Source: Toxorhynchites rutilus septentrionalis (lineage: Eukaryota; Arthropoda; Insecta; Diptera; Culicidae). Taken from it: 64,000 bases of DNA. The notes beneath the pieces are model-generated. The model had not been told where the DNA came from. It saw nothing but the letters and a program-made list of their open reading frames with translations, and ran no database searches. Position numbers and translations under genes: made by a program. Position 1 is the first letter of the stretch. Each line of letters starts with the position of its first letter. This document shows, piece after piece, positions 34,805-45,330 of the stretch. The stretch is taken from assembly GCF_029784135.1 (NCBI RefSeq), contig NC_073746.1, positions 250,241,494 through 250,305,493 on the forward strand, given 5' to 3'.

Positions 34805-37488
34805 TTTAAATAGAGAGGTCGGAGATATCACTGTTTTACAGTGGAATTGTCGTAGTCTTATCCCTAAATTGGATACATTCAAATTTCTAATTCATAAACT
34901 CAATTGTGATGTTTTTGCTCTGTCCGAAACCTGGCTCTCTTCTCAAAATGATCTCTCTTTCCACGATTTTAATATAATACGCTTGGACCGCGATGACAGA
35001 TACGGAGGGGTACTATTGGGGATCAATAAGTGTCACTCATTTTTTAGAATTGACCTTCCACCTATTGGAGGGATCGAAGCTGTTGCTTGTCATGCAAACA
35101 TCAGAGGCAAAGACCTCTGTATAGTCACCTTGTATTGGCCTCCGAGAGCTGCGGTTAGCCGCAAGCAACTTGTTGACATGTGCTCACTCCTTCCTGAGGC
35201 ACGATTAATCTTGGGAGACTTCAACTCTCACGGAACTGCCTGGGGGGAACCTTTGTAACAGCTTCAATATGACCGTTTTGAACACTGGGGAAACAACACG
35301 TGTACCTAAACCTCCTGCTAACCCAAGTGCTCTTGACCTCTCGCTTTGCTCGAATTCACTATCGTTAGATTGCGAGTGGAATGTAATCCAGGACCCCAAC
35401 GGTAGTGATCACTTGCCAATCAAAATTTCCATCACCATTGGGTCGAATTCTTCGGAATCTATAAACATGGCATATGACCTCACAAGACACATTGACTGGA
35501 AAAAATATGCGGACGCGATTACTCTAGCCATCAATTCCAGAGATGGTTTACCTCCATTGGAGGAGTATAACTTCCTTTCTCGTTTGATCTATGACAGCGC
35601 GGTTCGCGCTCAAACGAAACCCATCCCAGGTTCCACTCTTCGCCGAAGACCTCCCAATCCATGGTGGGATAGCCAATGTTCCAAGCTTTATCAGGATAAA
35701 TCGAACGCATTCAAAGCTTTTCGGAAACGTGGAACCATTGAAAATTTTCAGTCGTATTTGGACCTTGAAAATCAATTTAAAAACTTGATCAAAGGAAAAA
35801 AACGTGCTTATTGGCGAAATTTCGTGGAAGGTTTGTCACGAGAAACGTCAATGAAAAAATTATGGAAAGTGGCTCGAAACATGAAAAATCGCTCTTCAAC
35901 GAATGAAAGCGAAGAATATTCACATCGATGGATTTTTAATTTTGCACGGAAGGTTTGTCCCGATTCCGCTCCCGTGCAAAAAATTGTTCGAGTTATACCA
36001 CAAGATAGGTGCGATCTTGATTCCGAGTTTTCGATGGTAGAATTCTCTCTTGCTCTCCTTTCTTGTAACAATTCGGCTCCGGGAACGGATAGAATTAAGT
36101 TCAACTTGTTGAAAAACCTCCCTGATGTGGCGAAACATCGCTTGTTGAATTTATTCAATCGGTTTCTGGAACATAATATTGTTCCGGATGATTGGAGACA
36201 AATACGAGTTATAGCTATTCAAAAACCCGGAAAACCCGCGTCCGACTTCAATTCGTACCGCCCAATAGCAATGCTGTCTTGTATACGGAAATTGTTGGAG
36301 AAAATGATCTTGTTTCGCCTTGATCGATGGGTTGAAACGAATGGCTTACTCTCAGATACACAATATGGGTTCCGCAGGGGCAAGGGGACGAATGATTGTC
36401 TTGCGTTGCTTTCTTCAGAAATTCAAATGGCTTACGCCGAAAAAAAACAAATGGCTTCAGTATTCTTGGACATAAAGGGGGCCTTTGATTCTGTTTCAAT
36501 AGAGGTTTTGTCAGACAAATTACACTCTCGGGGTCTGCCGCCTCTATTGAATAATATGTTATATAACTTGCTTTGTGAGAAACATTTGAACTTTTCTCAC
36601 GGAGATTCGGCAGTAAGTCGGGTCTCTTGCATGGGCCTCCCCCAGGGCTCATGTTTAAGCCTCCTTTTGTACAACTTCTACGTAAGCGACATTGACAATT
36701 GCCTTACACAAAATTGCAGCCTAAGACAACTTGCAGATGATGGAGTGGTGTCTGTTGTAGGATCAAACGAATCCGACCTGCAAGAACCCTTACAAGATAC
36801 ATTGAACAATTTTTCAACCTGGGCCATTGGGCTAGGGATGGAATTCTCCACGGAGAAAACAGAGATGGTGGTTTTTTCTAGGAAGCATAAACCAGCAAAA
36901 CCAAAGCTTCAACTTTTGGGTAAACCGATCACTCATGCTATGTCATTCAAGTATCTTGGGGTCTGGTTCGACTCCAAATGTACTTGGGGGGCCCATATTA
37001 GGTATCTGAGTAAAAAATGTCAACAAAGAATAAACTTTCTCCGTACAATTACCGGCACATGGTGGAGAGCCCATCCAGAAGATCTTATAATGTTGTATAG
37101 AACAACTATTCTCTCAGTGATGGAGTGGCTCCACTCGATTATCCCTAAGGTTAGCCTCAAACAATGGTTCAAAAGTTTGGACTTGAGTCGGGACTTTATT
37201 CGCACCTTCTCCCGACTCATGTCCAATCACTGTTCGTTAGATGCGCTACTCTTTCGTATTAATCTTGCCGACAACAATCTTTGTGTTTGTGGCCAAGGTT
37301 ACCACGACATCGAGCACGTTGTTTGGTCGTGCGAGCTGTATCTTGTCGCCAGATCGAATTTAGAAGACACCCTTCGGGCCCGAGGAAGGCAGCCCATGAT
37401 GCCGGTGAGAGACGTGTTGGCTCGGTTAGACCTTGATTACATGTCCCAAATATATGTATTCCTTAAAGCTATCGATCTTCGTGTGTGA
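34797..37488 (+). pseudogene. I-clade retrotransposon ORF2 (endonuclease-reverse transcriptase), frameshifted and RNase H deleted
   Basis: The product normally nicks the target and copies element RNA into DNA. The 5' part (34797-35255) is an APE-type endonuclease with LQWNCRSL, SETWL and GDFNSHGTAW. The frame then breaks at a TAA at 35256-35258. The protein resumes from about 35260 as NSFNMTVLNTG, and some 10-15 residues are lost relative to what I recall of this clade. The endonuclease ends GSDHLPI. The RT shows FLDIKGAFDSV, GLPQGSC and LADDG (near 36730-36744). At about 37125 the thumb sequence TTILSVMEW runs straight into LHSIIPKVSLKQW, the region that I would expect downstream of RNase H, so that domain is apparently missing. 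The C-terminal cysteine motif CVCGQGYHDIEHVVWSC is kept. It is probably nonfunctional. Confidence 0.88.
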
Positions 37489-37592
37489 TTGTCCTTATAC
37501 CCTTAGTTTTTCCTTTTCCTTTGTGAGAGATCGGATCCCTTCTTAAGAATCGTTAGATGCGCTACTCTTTCGTATTAATCTTGCCGACAACA
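37231..37592 (+). repeat. 43-bp piece of ORF2 repeated in the 3' UTR
   Basis: The coding segment at about 37231-37273 (CGTTAGATGCGCTACTCTTT, continuing TCGTATTAATCTTGCCGACAACAA) recurs with no mismatch that I can see at 37550-37592, about 60 bp past the ORF2 stop. The second copy is noncoding. The pair could record template slippage during reverse transcription. Confidence 0.85.
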
Positions 37593-37719
37593 AGGGCGAA
37601 TAAGATGAAATGTAAATACATATTAGATATAAGATAGGTTTAAGAATTGAGTGTGATGAGTGTGATTGAGTGTGTGAGTGTGATACCCTCATACCCTCAT
37701 ACCCTCATACCCCCTCCTT
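37489..37719 (+). other. I-element 3' UTR segment before the R1 insertion
   Basis: This is noncoding tail sequence with AGATATAAGATAGGTTTAAG and a GTGTGA-rich stretch. It ends in three direct copies of CATACCCT at 37685-37712. The R1-clade sequence begins near 37720. Confidence 0.6.
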
Positions 37720-39649
37720 TTTTGCTTACCGAATGGTGATGGCGAAGCTCAGGGGCCCAACGACACCTTCCGAAATGTGTCCCGAAAAATTAAAAATTAT
37801 CGTGGAAGGGTTATTTCCGCAGCACGACCCAACGACCTGGCCACCCACGCCATATGGAGAGGATGAGGATAGCATCGAACGCAGAGATGTGACGAACGAT
37901 GAGCTAGTTGCAGCTATCAAACGCCTAAAAACGAAGAAAGCGCCTGGCCCAGATGGAATCCCCAACGTAGCTTTGAAAGCGGCAGTCCTAGCATTCCCTG
38001 ATATGTTCAGGACAGCCATGCAGAAGTGTCTAGACGAATGCTACTTTCCGGATCGATGGAAGGTACAACAGCTAGTACTACTGCCCAAGCCAGGAAAGAC
38101 GCCGGGTGGTCCAGCATCGTATAGACCCATATGCCTGTTGGACACTCTTGGGAAACTTTTGGAGAGAATCATCCTTAATAGGCTGACGGAATGCACGGAG
38201 GGAGTTCGTGGACTGTCCGATAATCAATTCGGATTTCGGAAAGGGAGATCCACGGTAGATGCCATTCGCATAGTGGTCGAAAGAGCCAACAGAGCATCCA
38301 AACAGAAGCTCAGAGGAAATCGATACTGCGCAGTGATAACGATCGACGTTAAGAACGCGTTCAATAGTGCCAGCTGGGAGGCCATCGCGACTGCGCTCCA
38401 CACGATGAAAGTCCCAGACTACCTGTGTAGAATACTGAGAAGCTACTTCGAGAACCGTGTGCTGGTGTACGAGACAAACACGGGTCAGGCGCAGATTAAA
38501 ACTACGGCGGGAGTTCCGCAGGGCTCTATCCTGGGCCCATCGCTCTGGAACAGTATGTACGATGGTGTACTAAAACTGAATCTGCCCAGAGGTGTGGAGA
38601 TCATTGGCTTCGCGGATGACATCGTTATTCTCGCGACAGGGGAATCTTTGGAACGGGTCGAAATGCTCGCGACCGAGTCGATAGACATGATCGGAAGGTG
38701 GATGCAAAGTGTGAAACTGCAGATAGCCCACCACAAGACGGAAATGCTGATTGTCAGCAACCGCAGGGCGGTGCAACGTGCAGAAATCACAATTGGAGAG
38801 CACTCGATAACCTCGAAGCGAGACCTAAAATACCTGGGGGTGCAGATCGACGATCGACTGAACTTCAACAGTCACGTCGACTACGCTTGTAAAAAAGCAA
38901 CGAAGGCAATCAATGCACTGACACGAATCATGCCCAACAACTTTGGCCCAAGCAGCAGCAAGAGGCACCTCTTGGCTAGTGTCTCCTCATCGACACTACG
39001 TAACGGTGGTCCAGCCTGGATCGCGGCGTTAGAAACTCAGCGGAACACGAAGAGGCTGAATAGTACGTACCGGCTCATGGCGATGCGAGTCGCGAGTGCG
39101 TACAGAACCGTGTCAACAGAAGCGGTCTACGTCATAGCCAGGTTGGTCCCCATAGACATCATCTTGGCGGAGGACAGCGAGTGCTATAGGAGGAGGGGAA
39201 CCAGAGGAATCCGGAAGCTAATGAGGGCGGAGTCGATGGCTAGGTGGCAGCAAGAGTGGAGTGCCGCGCAAAACGGCAGGTGGACGCACAGGCTCATACC
39301 GACACTAATGGGCTGGGTGAACAGGAAACACGGAGAGGTAAATTTCCATCTAACGCAGTTTTTGTCTGGTCATGGCTGCTTCAGGCAGTATCTGCACCGG
39401 TTCGGACACGCAAGATCGCCTCTTTGTCCGGAGTGTGGAAATGTGGAGGAAACACCGGAACACATCGTATTCGAATGTCCCAGATTCACCACAGTGCGTG
39501 AGGGGCTGCCTACCCTTCATGCTGGGAACATCGTGGAGGAAATGTGTCGTGACGAGGGCACCTGGAACGCAGTAAACAGTGCAATCGTACATATCATGTC
39601 CGAGCTACAGCGGAAGTGGAGGACCGACCAGCATGCGGATAACGCCTGA
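37720..39649 (+). CDS. R1-clade reverse transcriptase ORF, N-terminally truncated
   Basis: An open frame without internal stops encodes the RT and C-terminal domain of an R1-like ORF2. Landmarks are KAPGPDGIPN, SYRPICLLDTLGKLLER, TIDVKNAFNSASW (near 38342), GVPQGSILGPSLWN (near 38510) and GFADDIVILA with the catalytic FADD at 38609-38620. The C-terminal zinc motif CPECGNVEETPEHIVFEC starts at 39425. The APE endonuclease is absent, lost with the 5' end. In sequence the frame stays open upstream to 37670, but those ~16 codons come from the I-element UTR and are not part of the protein. No promoter is visible. Confidence 0.88.
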
Positions 39650-39709
39650 CCATAAGAGATGAATAATCGAGACGGCTGTAGTACCGGATAGTCCCCCCCG
39701 AGAGCCGCC

Positions 39710-40482
39710 GTGACGGAGTGCGCGTCATGTTGGAGGGCACTACCTAATCGGCGCTCCGCTGGGAAGAGAAATCCTGCGAGGGTGACTGTGACGGGGCGCG
39801 CGTCAAGTTGGAGGGCGCTTCCTAATCGGTGCACGTCTCGACAGGTAACCGGATACTGCCACGGAGAAGAGCAAAAATGCCTGCCTGGCAACGCCTGATC
39901 GTGGCCTGGATGGAGAAACACTGCGAACGTTTCGAAGGAGCGAGCATCAAGGATGAAACCATGATCAAAATGGTGCATACCCCACGAGAGTAGCTGTGAC
40001 GGAGTGCGCGTCATGTTGGAGGGCACTACCTAATCGGCGCTCCGCTGGGAGAGAAATCCTGCGAGGGTGACTGTGACGGGGCGCGCGTCAAGTTGGAGGG
40101 CGCTTCCTAATCGGTGCACGTCTCGACAGGTAACCGGATACTACCGCGGAGAACAGCAAAAATGCCTGCCTGGCAACGCCTGATCGTGGCCTGGATGGAG
40201 AAACACCGCGAAGGATGAAGCCGTGATCAAAATGGTGTATACCCCACGAGAGTAGCTGTGACGGAGTGCGCGTCATGTAGGAGGGCACTACCTAATCGGC
40301 ACTCCGCTGGGAAGAGAAATCCTGCGAGGGTGATTGTGACGGGGCGCGCGTCAAGTTGGAGGGCGCTTCCTAATCGGTGCACGTCTCGACAGGTGAGAAA
40401 TCCCGCGAGGGTGACTGTGACGGGTTGCGCGTCAAGTTGGAGGGCAATTCCTAATCGGTACACGTCTCGACGGGTAAATGGA
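39710..40482 (+). repeat. Tandem repeats in the R1 3' UTR
   Basis: GTGACGGAGTGCGCGTCATG starts units at 39710, 39995 and 40258, giving periods of about 285 and 263 bp; the second lacks a short stretch. Each large unit contains a shorter related motif twice, GACTGTGACGGGGCGCGCGT followed by CTAATCGGTGCACGTCTCG, and the third unit has it again at about 40410. The copies are nearly identical, so the array is recent or homogenised. It is noncoding; reverse-strand frames through it are artefacts. Confidence 0.9.
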
Positions 40483-40780
40483 TGCCTGCGAAGAGGACAT
40501 AAGCGCAGTGGAATGAAAAGCGAATAGAGAGAAAAAATGTTGAGAAAAAGGGAAGGACAACGCTAGTCAGCGTTGAAAACTCGAAGAGTGCATGAGCACA
40601 GCCGCCCCCTGAAGTAGTCGCCTAGATGTGGTCCCAGGGGGAATAAGGCAACGAGTAGAGGGCTTGGTTTTTGTGGGTGCGATCCCCACTCGACGTCTGG
40701 GTTAACCCTTCCCAGATAAGGCTGGTAGAGCGTTCCTCACCTCTATAAAAAAAAAAAAAAAAAAAATATGTCACCCTTCT

Positions 40781-41048
40781 TCTTCTTCTTCTTCAATGGC
40801 ACTAACGTTCCTAGAGAAACTTCGCCGTCTCAACGTAGTATTACTTGCGTCATTTTTATTAGTACTTAGTTGAGATTTCTATGCCAAATAACACGCCTTG
40901 CAATGCATTCTGAGTGGCAAGCTCTAGTATACGCGTGATCACAGTGCAAGTCGGAGGAAATTTCTTTGACGAAAAATTCCCCCGACCAGAACGGGAATCG
41001 AACCCGAACACCCGGCATGTTAGTTATGACGCTAACCACTCGGCCACG
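40781..41048 (-). mobile_element. tRNA-derived SINE S2 beside the R1 poly(A)
   Basis: On the minus strand the head has GGCCGAGTGGTTAGCGTCAT and GTTCGGGTTCGATTCCCGTT; the S2 body and a (GAA)n tail follow. The TSD TGTCACCCTTCT is perfect at 40769-40780 and 41049-41060. It is the youngest layer of the nest at this locus, because it interrupts the target sequence that follows the R1 tail. Confidence 0.95.
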
Positions 41049-41218
41049 TGTCACCCTTCTAAACTCGAGTCGACCGCGAGTAATCGGTTTCCTATATTAT
41101 TAACATTAGAATTAAGGAAAAATGTATATATACTAGTAACAATACAGTAAGGAGTTCGGCTCCTTTAAACCTATGTAACTGAGCCTGTAAAAATAAACGA
41201 TTTAAATAAAAAAAAAAA

Positions 41219-41884
41219 ATTAATCCTGTGCACTCATTTCGAGAATCCGGAGTTGTCACATCGGGACATCGGTAAGATGCTGGAAATCGTCCAATCCACG
41301 GTCAGTAGAGTACTAAAACAATACTTAGAGAACCTAACCATCGACCGGAAGGTGAAGAACGGCAAAAATGGATGCTCCGTCAGTGAAAAAGATCACAAGC
41401 GCGTAGTTAAGCTGTTCAGACGTGATCCGAGAAGTTCGGTCCGGGATGTCACCAATAAGCTGAATTTGTCAAGTTCATTCGTCCAGCGGACCAAGCAGCG
41501 GGAGGGCCTGCGTACATACAAGGTTCAGAAGACTCCTAACCGCGACGAAAGGCAAAACATAGTGGGGAAGACGCGAGCCCGGAAGCTGTACACCGAAATG
41601 CTGACGAAGCCGCATTGCCTGGTAATGGACGACGAAACCTACGTCAAAGCGGACTTTCGTCAGCTGCCGGGCCTGTTGTTCTTCTCCGCAGAGGACAAAT
41701 TCAGCGTTCCGGAGGAGATTCGCAAGCAGAAACTATCTAAGTTTGCCAAAAAGTACACGGTGTGGCAAGCTATCTGCTCTTGCGGAAAGCGGAGCGCCCC
41801 CTTCGTGATGACCGGCACGGTAAACGGACAGGTTTACCTTAAGGAGTGCCTACAGAAGCGCTTACTACCACTATTGAAGCAGCA
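41219..41884 (+). pseudogene. ITmD37E transposase 1, central part, 3'-truncated
   Basis: It continues the transposase started at 32742: THFENPELSHRDIGKMLEIV and VQSTVSRVLKQY form the first helix-turn-helix, and SSVRDVTNKLNLSSSFVQR the second. The catalytic core begins at CLVMDDETYVKADF (first Asp) and YTVWQAICSCGKR follows. The frame is open to LLPLLKQH at about 41884, where the sequence switches to the repeated unit also seen left of the element. The second Asp, the Glu and the 3' TIR are therefore missing. It was killed both by deletion and by the I-element insertion. Confidence 0.87.
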
Positions 41885-42825
41885 CTCATTAATATTAGTG
41901 TTCGGAATTTGGAATATGAATCAAGTTTCTACGAATGATTCCTACTGCGAACACTTTGTTTTTAAATGTGAATTTACTGAATTTTAATGTATTAAATAAT
42001 TTAATATTCAAAACACTGACATTCTTTGAGTTATAGACTTCATTTAAATTTTAATTATTTACAGGTTTCGATACCGACATAGAGCCCTTGGTCCCGAAAC
42101 TATGTAAACTATAAGAAACAAATAGAATCAATAATTAAAAAAGCAAAATCCAAATTTTTTGCGAGCATAGTATTTTTTTCCAAAAAGACTAGCGAATTGA
42201 CTTTAATTAGATATATCGATCATATGAATCAATCCAGTAGTTTGAAAGTCATGATTTTTTTTAAATTGCATTTTTGCTGTTCAGAATTTGAGACAAAAGT
42301 GTTCGAAATATGAGACACAAAGGTATTTAAAACGGAATAGTCGATTTTCATTAGAAGCTCTAGAAACTTTCAGAAATGCATTATGGCCACAAAAAATAAT
42401 TTTTCTCCATTTTTTTCTGTTTCAATTTTTTATGGCGTAACAACATTCCCAACATTCCTCAAAAACGAGAAAGAACACCTCTCTGGTTTCGATATATGGT
42501 ATGTGAAAAATCATCTTTTCAGAAAAAACCAAATAATATACCGCCCTTGGTCCCGAGACTATGAAAACAATAAAAAACGAATACAATCGATAATAACGAG
42601 AACAGAAAAAGAGGTTTGGTTTTAATTTGATATGTCGATCATCTGAATCGGAAAAAAAAAGCATTTTTAGAAAAAAAAAAAAAAAGGTTGATTTTGACAA
42701 CCCTAAAATGGAAATGGTCACCCTACTGAAACAAATATAAAAATACGGGTCTAATGTTTTGCGATAAACAAACAAAACTACCTAAAATCTGAGAACCGTG
42801 CAACTTTGAGGAAGAAATTAATAAC
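41885..42825 (+). other. Third copy of the flanking repeat and AT-rich sequence
   Basis: 41885-42080 repeats the sequence that lies left of the DD37E element (see 32040-32590). 42600-42800 is the second copy of the dispersed repeat at 26880-27070. Between them are AT-rich stretches with no supported gene; the frames at 42383-42625 and 42422-42775 are antisense shadows of each other. Confidence 0.55.
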
Positions 42826-43293
42826 ATGCAGCTTGAATTCAGCAAAGTGTTTGATTCATTCCTCGTCGATACTGATCGCCCTGCTGATGTCATCGCTAGC
42901 AATCGTAATAGAACGAGCAGCAGCTCTCCTGCTCATTTTGCACCTACCAGGATAAGTAAAAGGATCAGAACTGATGCCTCTGTCAACACATCGAATCAGA
43001 CCATCGTAAATCGAGCTTCTGCGAACTTTACATCTAGTAGAGCCGAGTCTGGCAAACATCAACCTACCGGTTCTTCAATACACAAGAGGCTCTCCAATTC
43101 AGCTCCTGTTCTATTTCCATCACGTACAAAAACCACCACGCCTAGAACTCGGGATAACAACTCAGTTCAGCCGATTTTGTCCACTGTCAATGGTAAGGCT
43201 CCTGCTAGTATATGTCCGGCCGTAGCCAGGCAAGATACTACACCACTGATTTGTCCACAACTTATATTTACACCATCCCATTCACTAGGCTGA
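42826..43293 (+). CDS. Unrecognised Ser/Thr/Arg-rich ORF, 155 codons
   Basis: The frame is open for 155 codons and starts MQLEFSKVFDSFLVDTD. The remainder is hydrophilic and rich in Ser, Thr, Asn and Arg, with no domain, signal peptide or membrane segment. Its composition recalls the disordered ORF1 regions of non-LTR retrotransposons, and it lies amid transposon debris, but no ORF2 follows. It could equally be a chance open frame or a fragment of a host gene. Function unknown. Confidence 0.3.
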   Translation: MQLEFSKVFDSFLVDTDRPADVIASNRNRTSSSSPAHFAPTRISKRIRTDASVNTSNQTIVNRASANFTSSRAESGKHQPTGSSIHKRLSNSAPVLFPSRTKTTTPRTRDNNSVQPILSTVNGKAPASICPAVARQDTTPLICPQLIFTPSHSLG

Positions 43294-43793
43294 GAGTGTA
43301 AATTGTGAGGAAATTGGATGATCATATCAGTTCCAGCTGAAACATTTTTTACTAATAATAATTTTCAATTAATTAAATAATTTAATAATTCCATGACGGT
43401 ACAAGATGGACTTCATACTGGGAAACAAAATAAAATGCCTTTGATGTTTGCATAGAAGTGTGGAATTTGTATTTCCTGTTCAAAAAAAATCGGTTCGCAT
43501 ATAGAATAAATAAACAAATTGTATTTGATTTTTCAAAGATACATCCGGCAAAGATCGATTCTTTAATAGCGATTCAATCGGTGGATCGATCACTACGCCA
43601 TTTAGGAAATCGATTCGTCAAGATCGATTTTTTTCTAAAGATCGCCCAATCCTAGCTCGGCGACACCACAGTGGTTACGTGCGCATAGTATATCAGTGGC
43701 CGGCGACAGCACTTAAGTATCGTTTTCATTCTGTTGGGGTTTTGTTTAGGTAACAATAACTTACACACGCCAACAAGTTTTGTGTTTTTATAA

Positions 43794-45127
43794 GTAGGGA
43801 AGGTGCGGAAATACGGACATAAAGTCTGCTTCATTTAATATTGGAACAAATTCTTTTGCTCATTGTGGCGCTCCTAGTGGACGGATTTGGAAACTTTTTC
43901 ACCCACGTGTCGGGAAATTCATTACCTTTCACCATGTATTTATGTCATAACACCAAACGATAGCATTTTGTATACAACCGCCATGGAAGCCGAACGGAGA
44001 GATAAAATTGTGCACAGTTTTCTTGAAAATCCATTGTTGTCGGCATCTAAGCTAGCTAAACAGCTTAAAATGCCCAGAAATACCGTATGGCGTGTTATCA
44101 AGCAGTACAGGGAAACATTGACGACGGCTCGGAAGCCGCATTCGAAGCGTCGGAGTGGAACTGTCGACCGGAAACTGCGTGGGAAAGTCATCAAGGCCGT
44201 CAAGAGGAATCCCAATCTTTGAGACCGCGATTTGGCCAATAAGTTCCAGGCCGCTCACAGTACGGTGCGACGAATTCGTCTCCGGGAAGGAATAAGGTCA
44301 TTCCGAGCCAGCAAACACCCAAATCGGACGCTGAAGCAGAACAATGTGGCCAGAATCCGTGCTCGAAAGCTGTACGACCAAGTGCTGACCAAGTTCGACG
44401 GATGTATTCTGATGGACGATGAGACCTACGTGAAGGCGGACTTTGGTCAAATCCCAGGTCAAAAATTTTATTTGGCGACGGCTCGGGGGGATGTACCTGC
44501 AAAATTGAAGTTCGTGTTTGCGGATAAATTCGCCCGCAAGTACATGATTTGGCAGGGGATATGCAGTTGTGGACAGAAAACCAAAGTCTTTCTCACTGAC
44601 AAGACAAGGACATCAGAAGTCTACAAAAAAGAGTGCCTACAGAAACGGATTCTGCCGTTTATTCGTGCCCACGACCGTCCAGTAATGTTTTGGCCGGACC
44701 TCGCAAGCTGCCATTACAACAAAACGGTTATGGAATGGTACGCAACGAACGGGGTCAGCGTAATACCGAAGGACCTCAACCCCCCAAACTGCCCCCAGTT
44801 CCGGCCGATAGAGAAATACTGGGCAATCACGAAACGGAGGCTTAAGGCAAAGGGAAAACTTGTTAGGAACATGACTCAAATGAAGAACTGGTGGAATCAA
44901 ATCGCCAAAACGGTGGACGAAAAGGGTGTGCGCCGCCTAATGTGCCGTATTACGGGAAAAGTACGAGAATTTCTTTGAAACAGCAATGAATTTTTTTTTT
45001 ATTTTTTTTTTATGAAAGAGTAAAGAAAATGCTACATTTGTATGAAAAACAAATTATGAATTCGTTAATAAATGACTGAACTACACGCAATTGTTTGTGT
45101 TCCAATATTAAATGAAGCAGACTTTAT
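43794..45127 (+). mobile_element. ITmD37E-type Tc1/mariner transposon 2
   Basis: The left end carries GTAGGGAAGGTGCGGAAATA, then AAAGTCTGCTTCATTTAATA. The latter block is repeated inverted at 45100-45127 downstream of the transposase. The outermost part of the right TIR is replaced by FB2-like sequence from 45128. The TIR differs from that of the DD37E copy at 32591, so two DD37E lineages are present in the window. The element encodes the transposase at 43983-44978. Confidence 0.8.
43983..44978 (+). pseudogene. DD37E (ITmD37E) transposase with one stop codon
   Basis: The 331-codon frame is close to the usual length for this superfamily. It starts MEAERRDKIVHSFLENPLLS with two helix-turn-helix segments (LSASKLAKQLKMPRNTVWRV and DLANKFQAAHSTVRRIR). 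The catalytic triad is in place: CILMDDETYVKADF, FWPDLASCHYN and FRPIEKYWA. I count 37 residues between the second Asp and the Glu, the DD37E signature. The only visible break is a TGA at 44220-44222, probably from a Ser codon. Everything else is open, so this is a recently inactivated copy or a polymorphic allele. ATG 43983 is chosen because homology begins there, not at the upstream 43887. Confidence 0.9.
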
Positions 45128-45330
45128 TAAGAAGAACTTCAATTATATCTGTCGAAACTCATGTTTTTTTCAATTATAATTGCAGTTTCTTTCATTTCAA
45201 TATACTGTTTTCCGAATCAATCAGCCGAATGTTTTTCAATGTTTTTAATAAAATTAAAACAGACCGAAAAGTACAACATTTTCTCGATGGTCACCCGCAT
45301 GGACAGATAGTGGGGGGAATATGGACAGGT
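45128..45330 (+). repeat. FB2 foldback family fragment
   Basis: TTAAGAAGAACTTCAATTAT, CAATATACTGTTTTCCGAAT, CAGCCGAATG and AGACCGAAAAGTACAAC follow the same order as 10888-11060. Only one arm is present. It directly abuts the truncated right TIR of the DD37E element. Confidence 0.7.

Larger units (their letters stand above)
37720..40766 (+). mobile_element. R1-clade non-LTR retrotransposon, 5'-truncated, with poly(A)
   Basis: Sequence homologous to R1-type elements starts abruptly inside the RT-proximal coding region (AYRMVMAKLRGPT). It runs through a complete RT and C-terminal domain (to 39649), a 3' UTR with a tandem array, and a 19-20 nt poly(A) ending near 40766. 5' truncation is the usual outcome of incomplete reverse transcription. 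Canonical R1 lives in 28S rDNA; here it lies in an I-element UTR, so it belongs either to a non-rDNA R1-clade family or to an off-target insertion. No TSD could be fixed. Confidence 0.82.
32785..41217 (+). mobile_element. I-clade non-LTR retrotransposon, with nested R1 element and SINE
   Basis: The insertion is bounded by a 13-15 bp TSD (AATTAATCCTGTGCA at 32770-32784 and 41218-41232) and ends in poly(A) after AATAAACGATTTAAAT. It has a 5' UTR (32785-33241), ORF1 (33242-34804), a damaged ORF2 (34797-37488) and a 3' UTR split by an R1-clade element (about 37720-40766) and an S2 SINE (40781-41048). Its last own segment is 41061-41217. Without the nested parts it is about 5.1 kb, near full length for this clade but short by the RNase H deletion. 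Confidence 0.85.

Noticed and set aside
33181..37226. Minus-strand frames opposite the I-element ORFs
   Set aside because: They are antisense shadows of ORF1 and ORF2, with no domain of their own.
39517..40463. Long frames through the R1 3' UTR on both strands
   Set aside because: They follow the ~263-285 bp tandem units; near-identical repeats preserve open frames without coding function.
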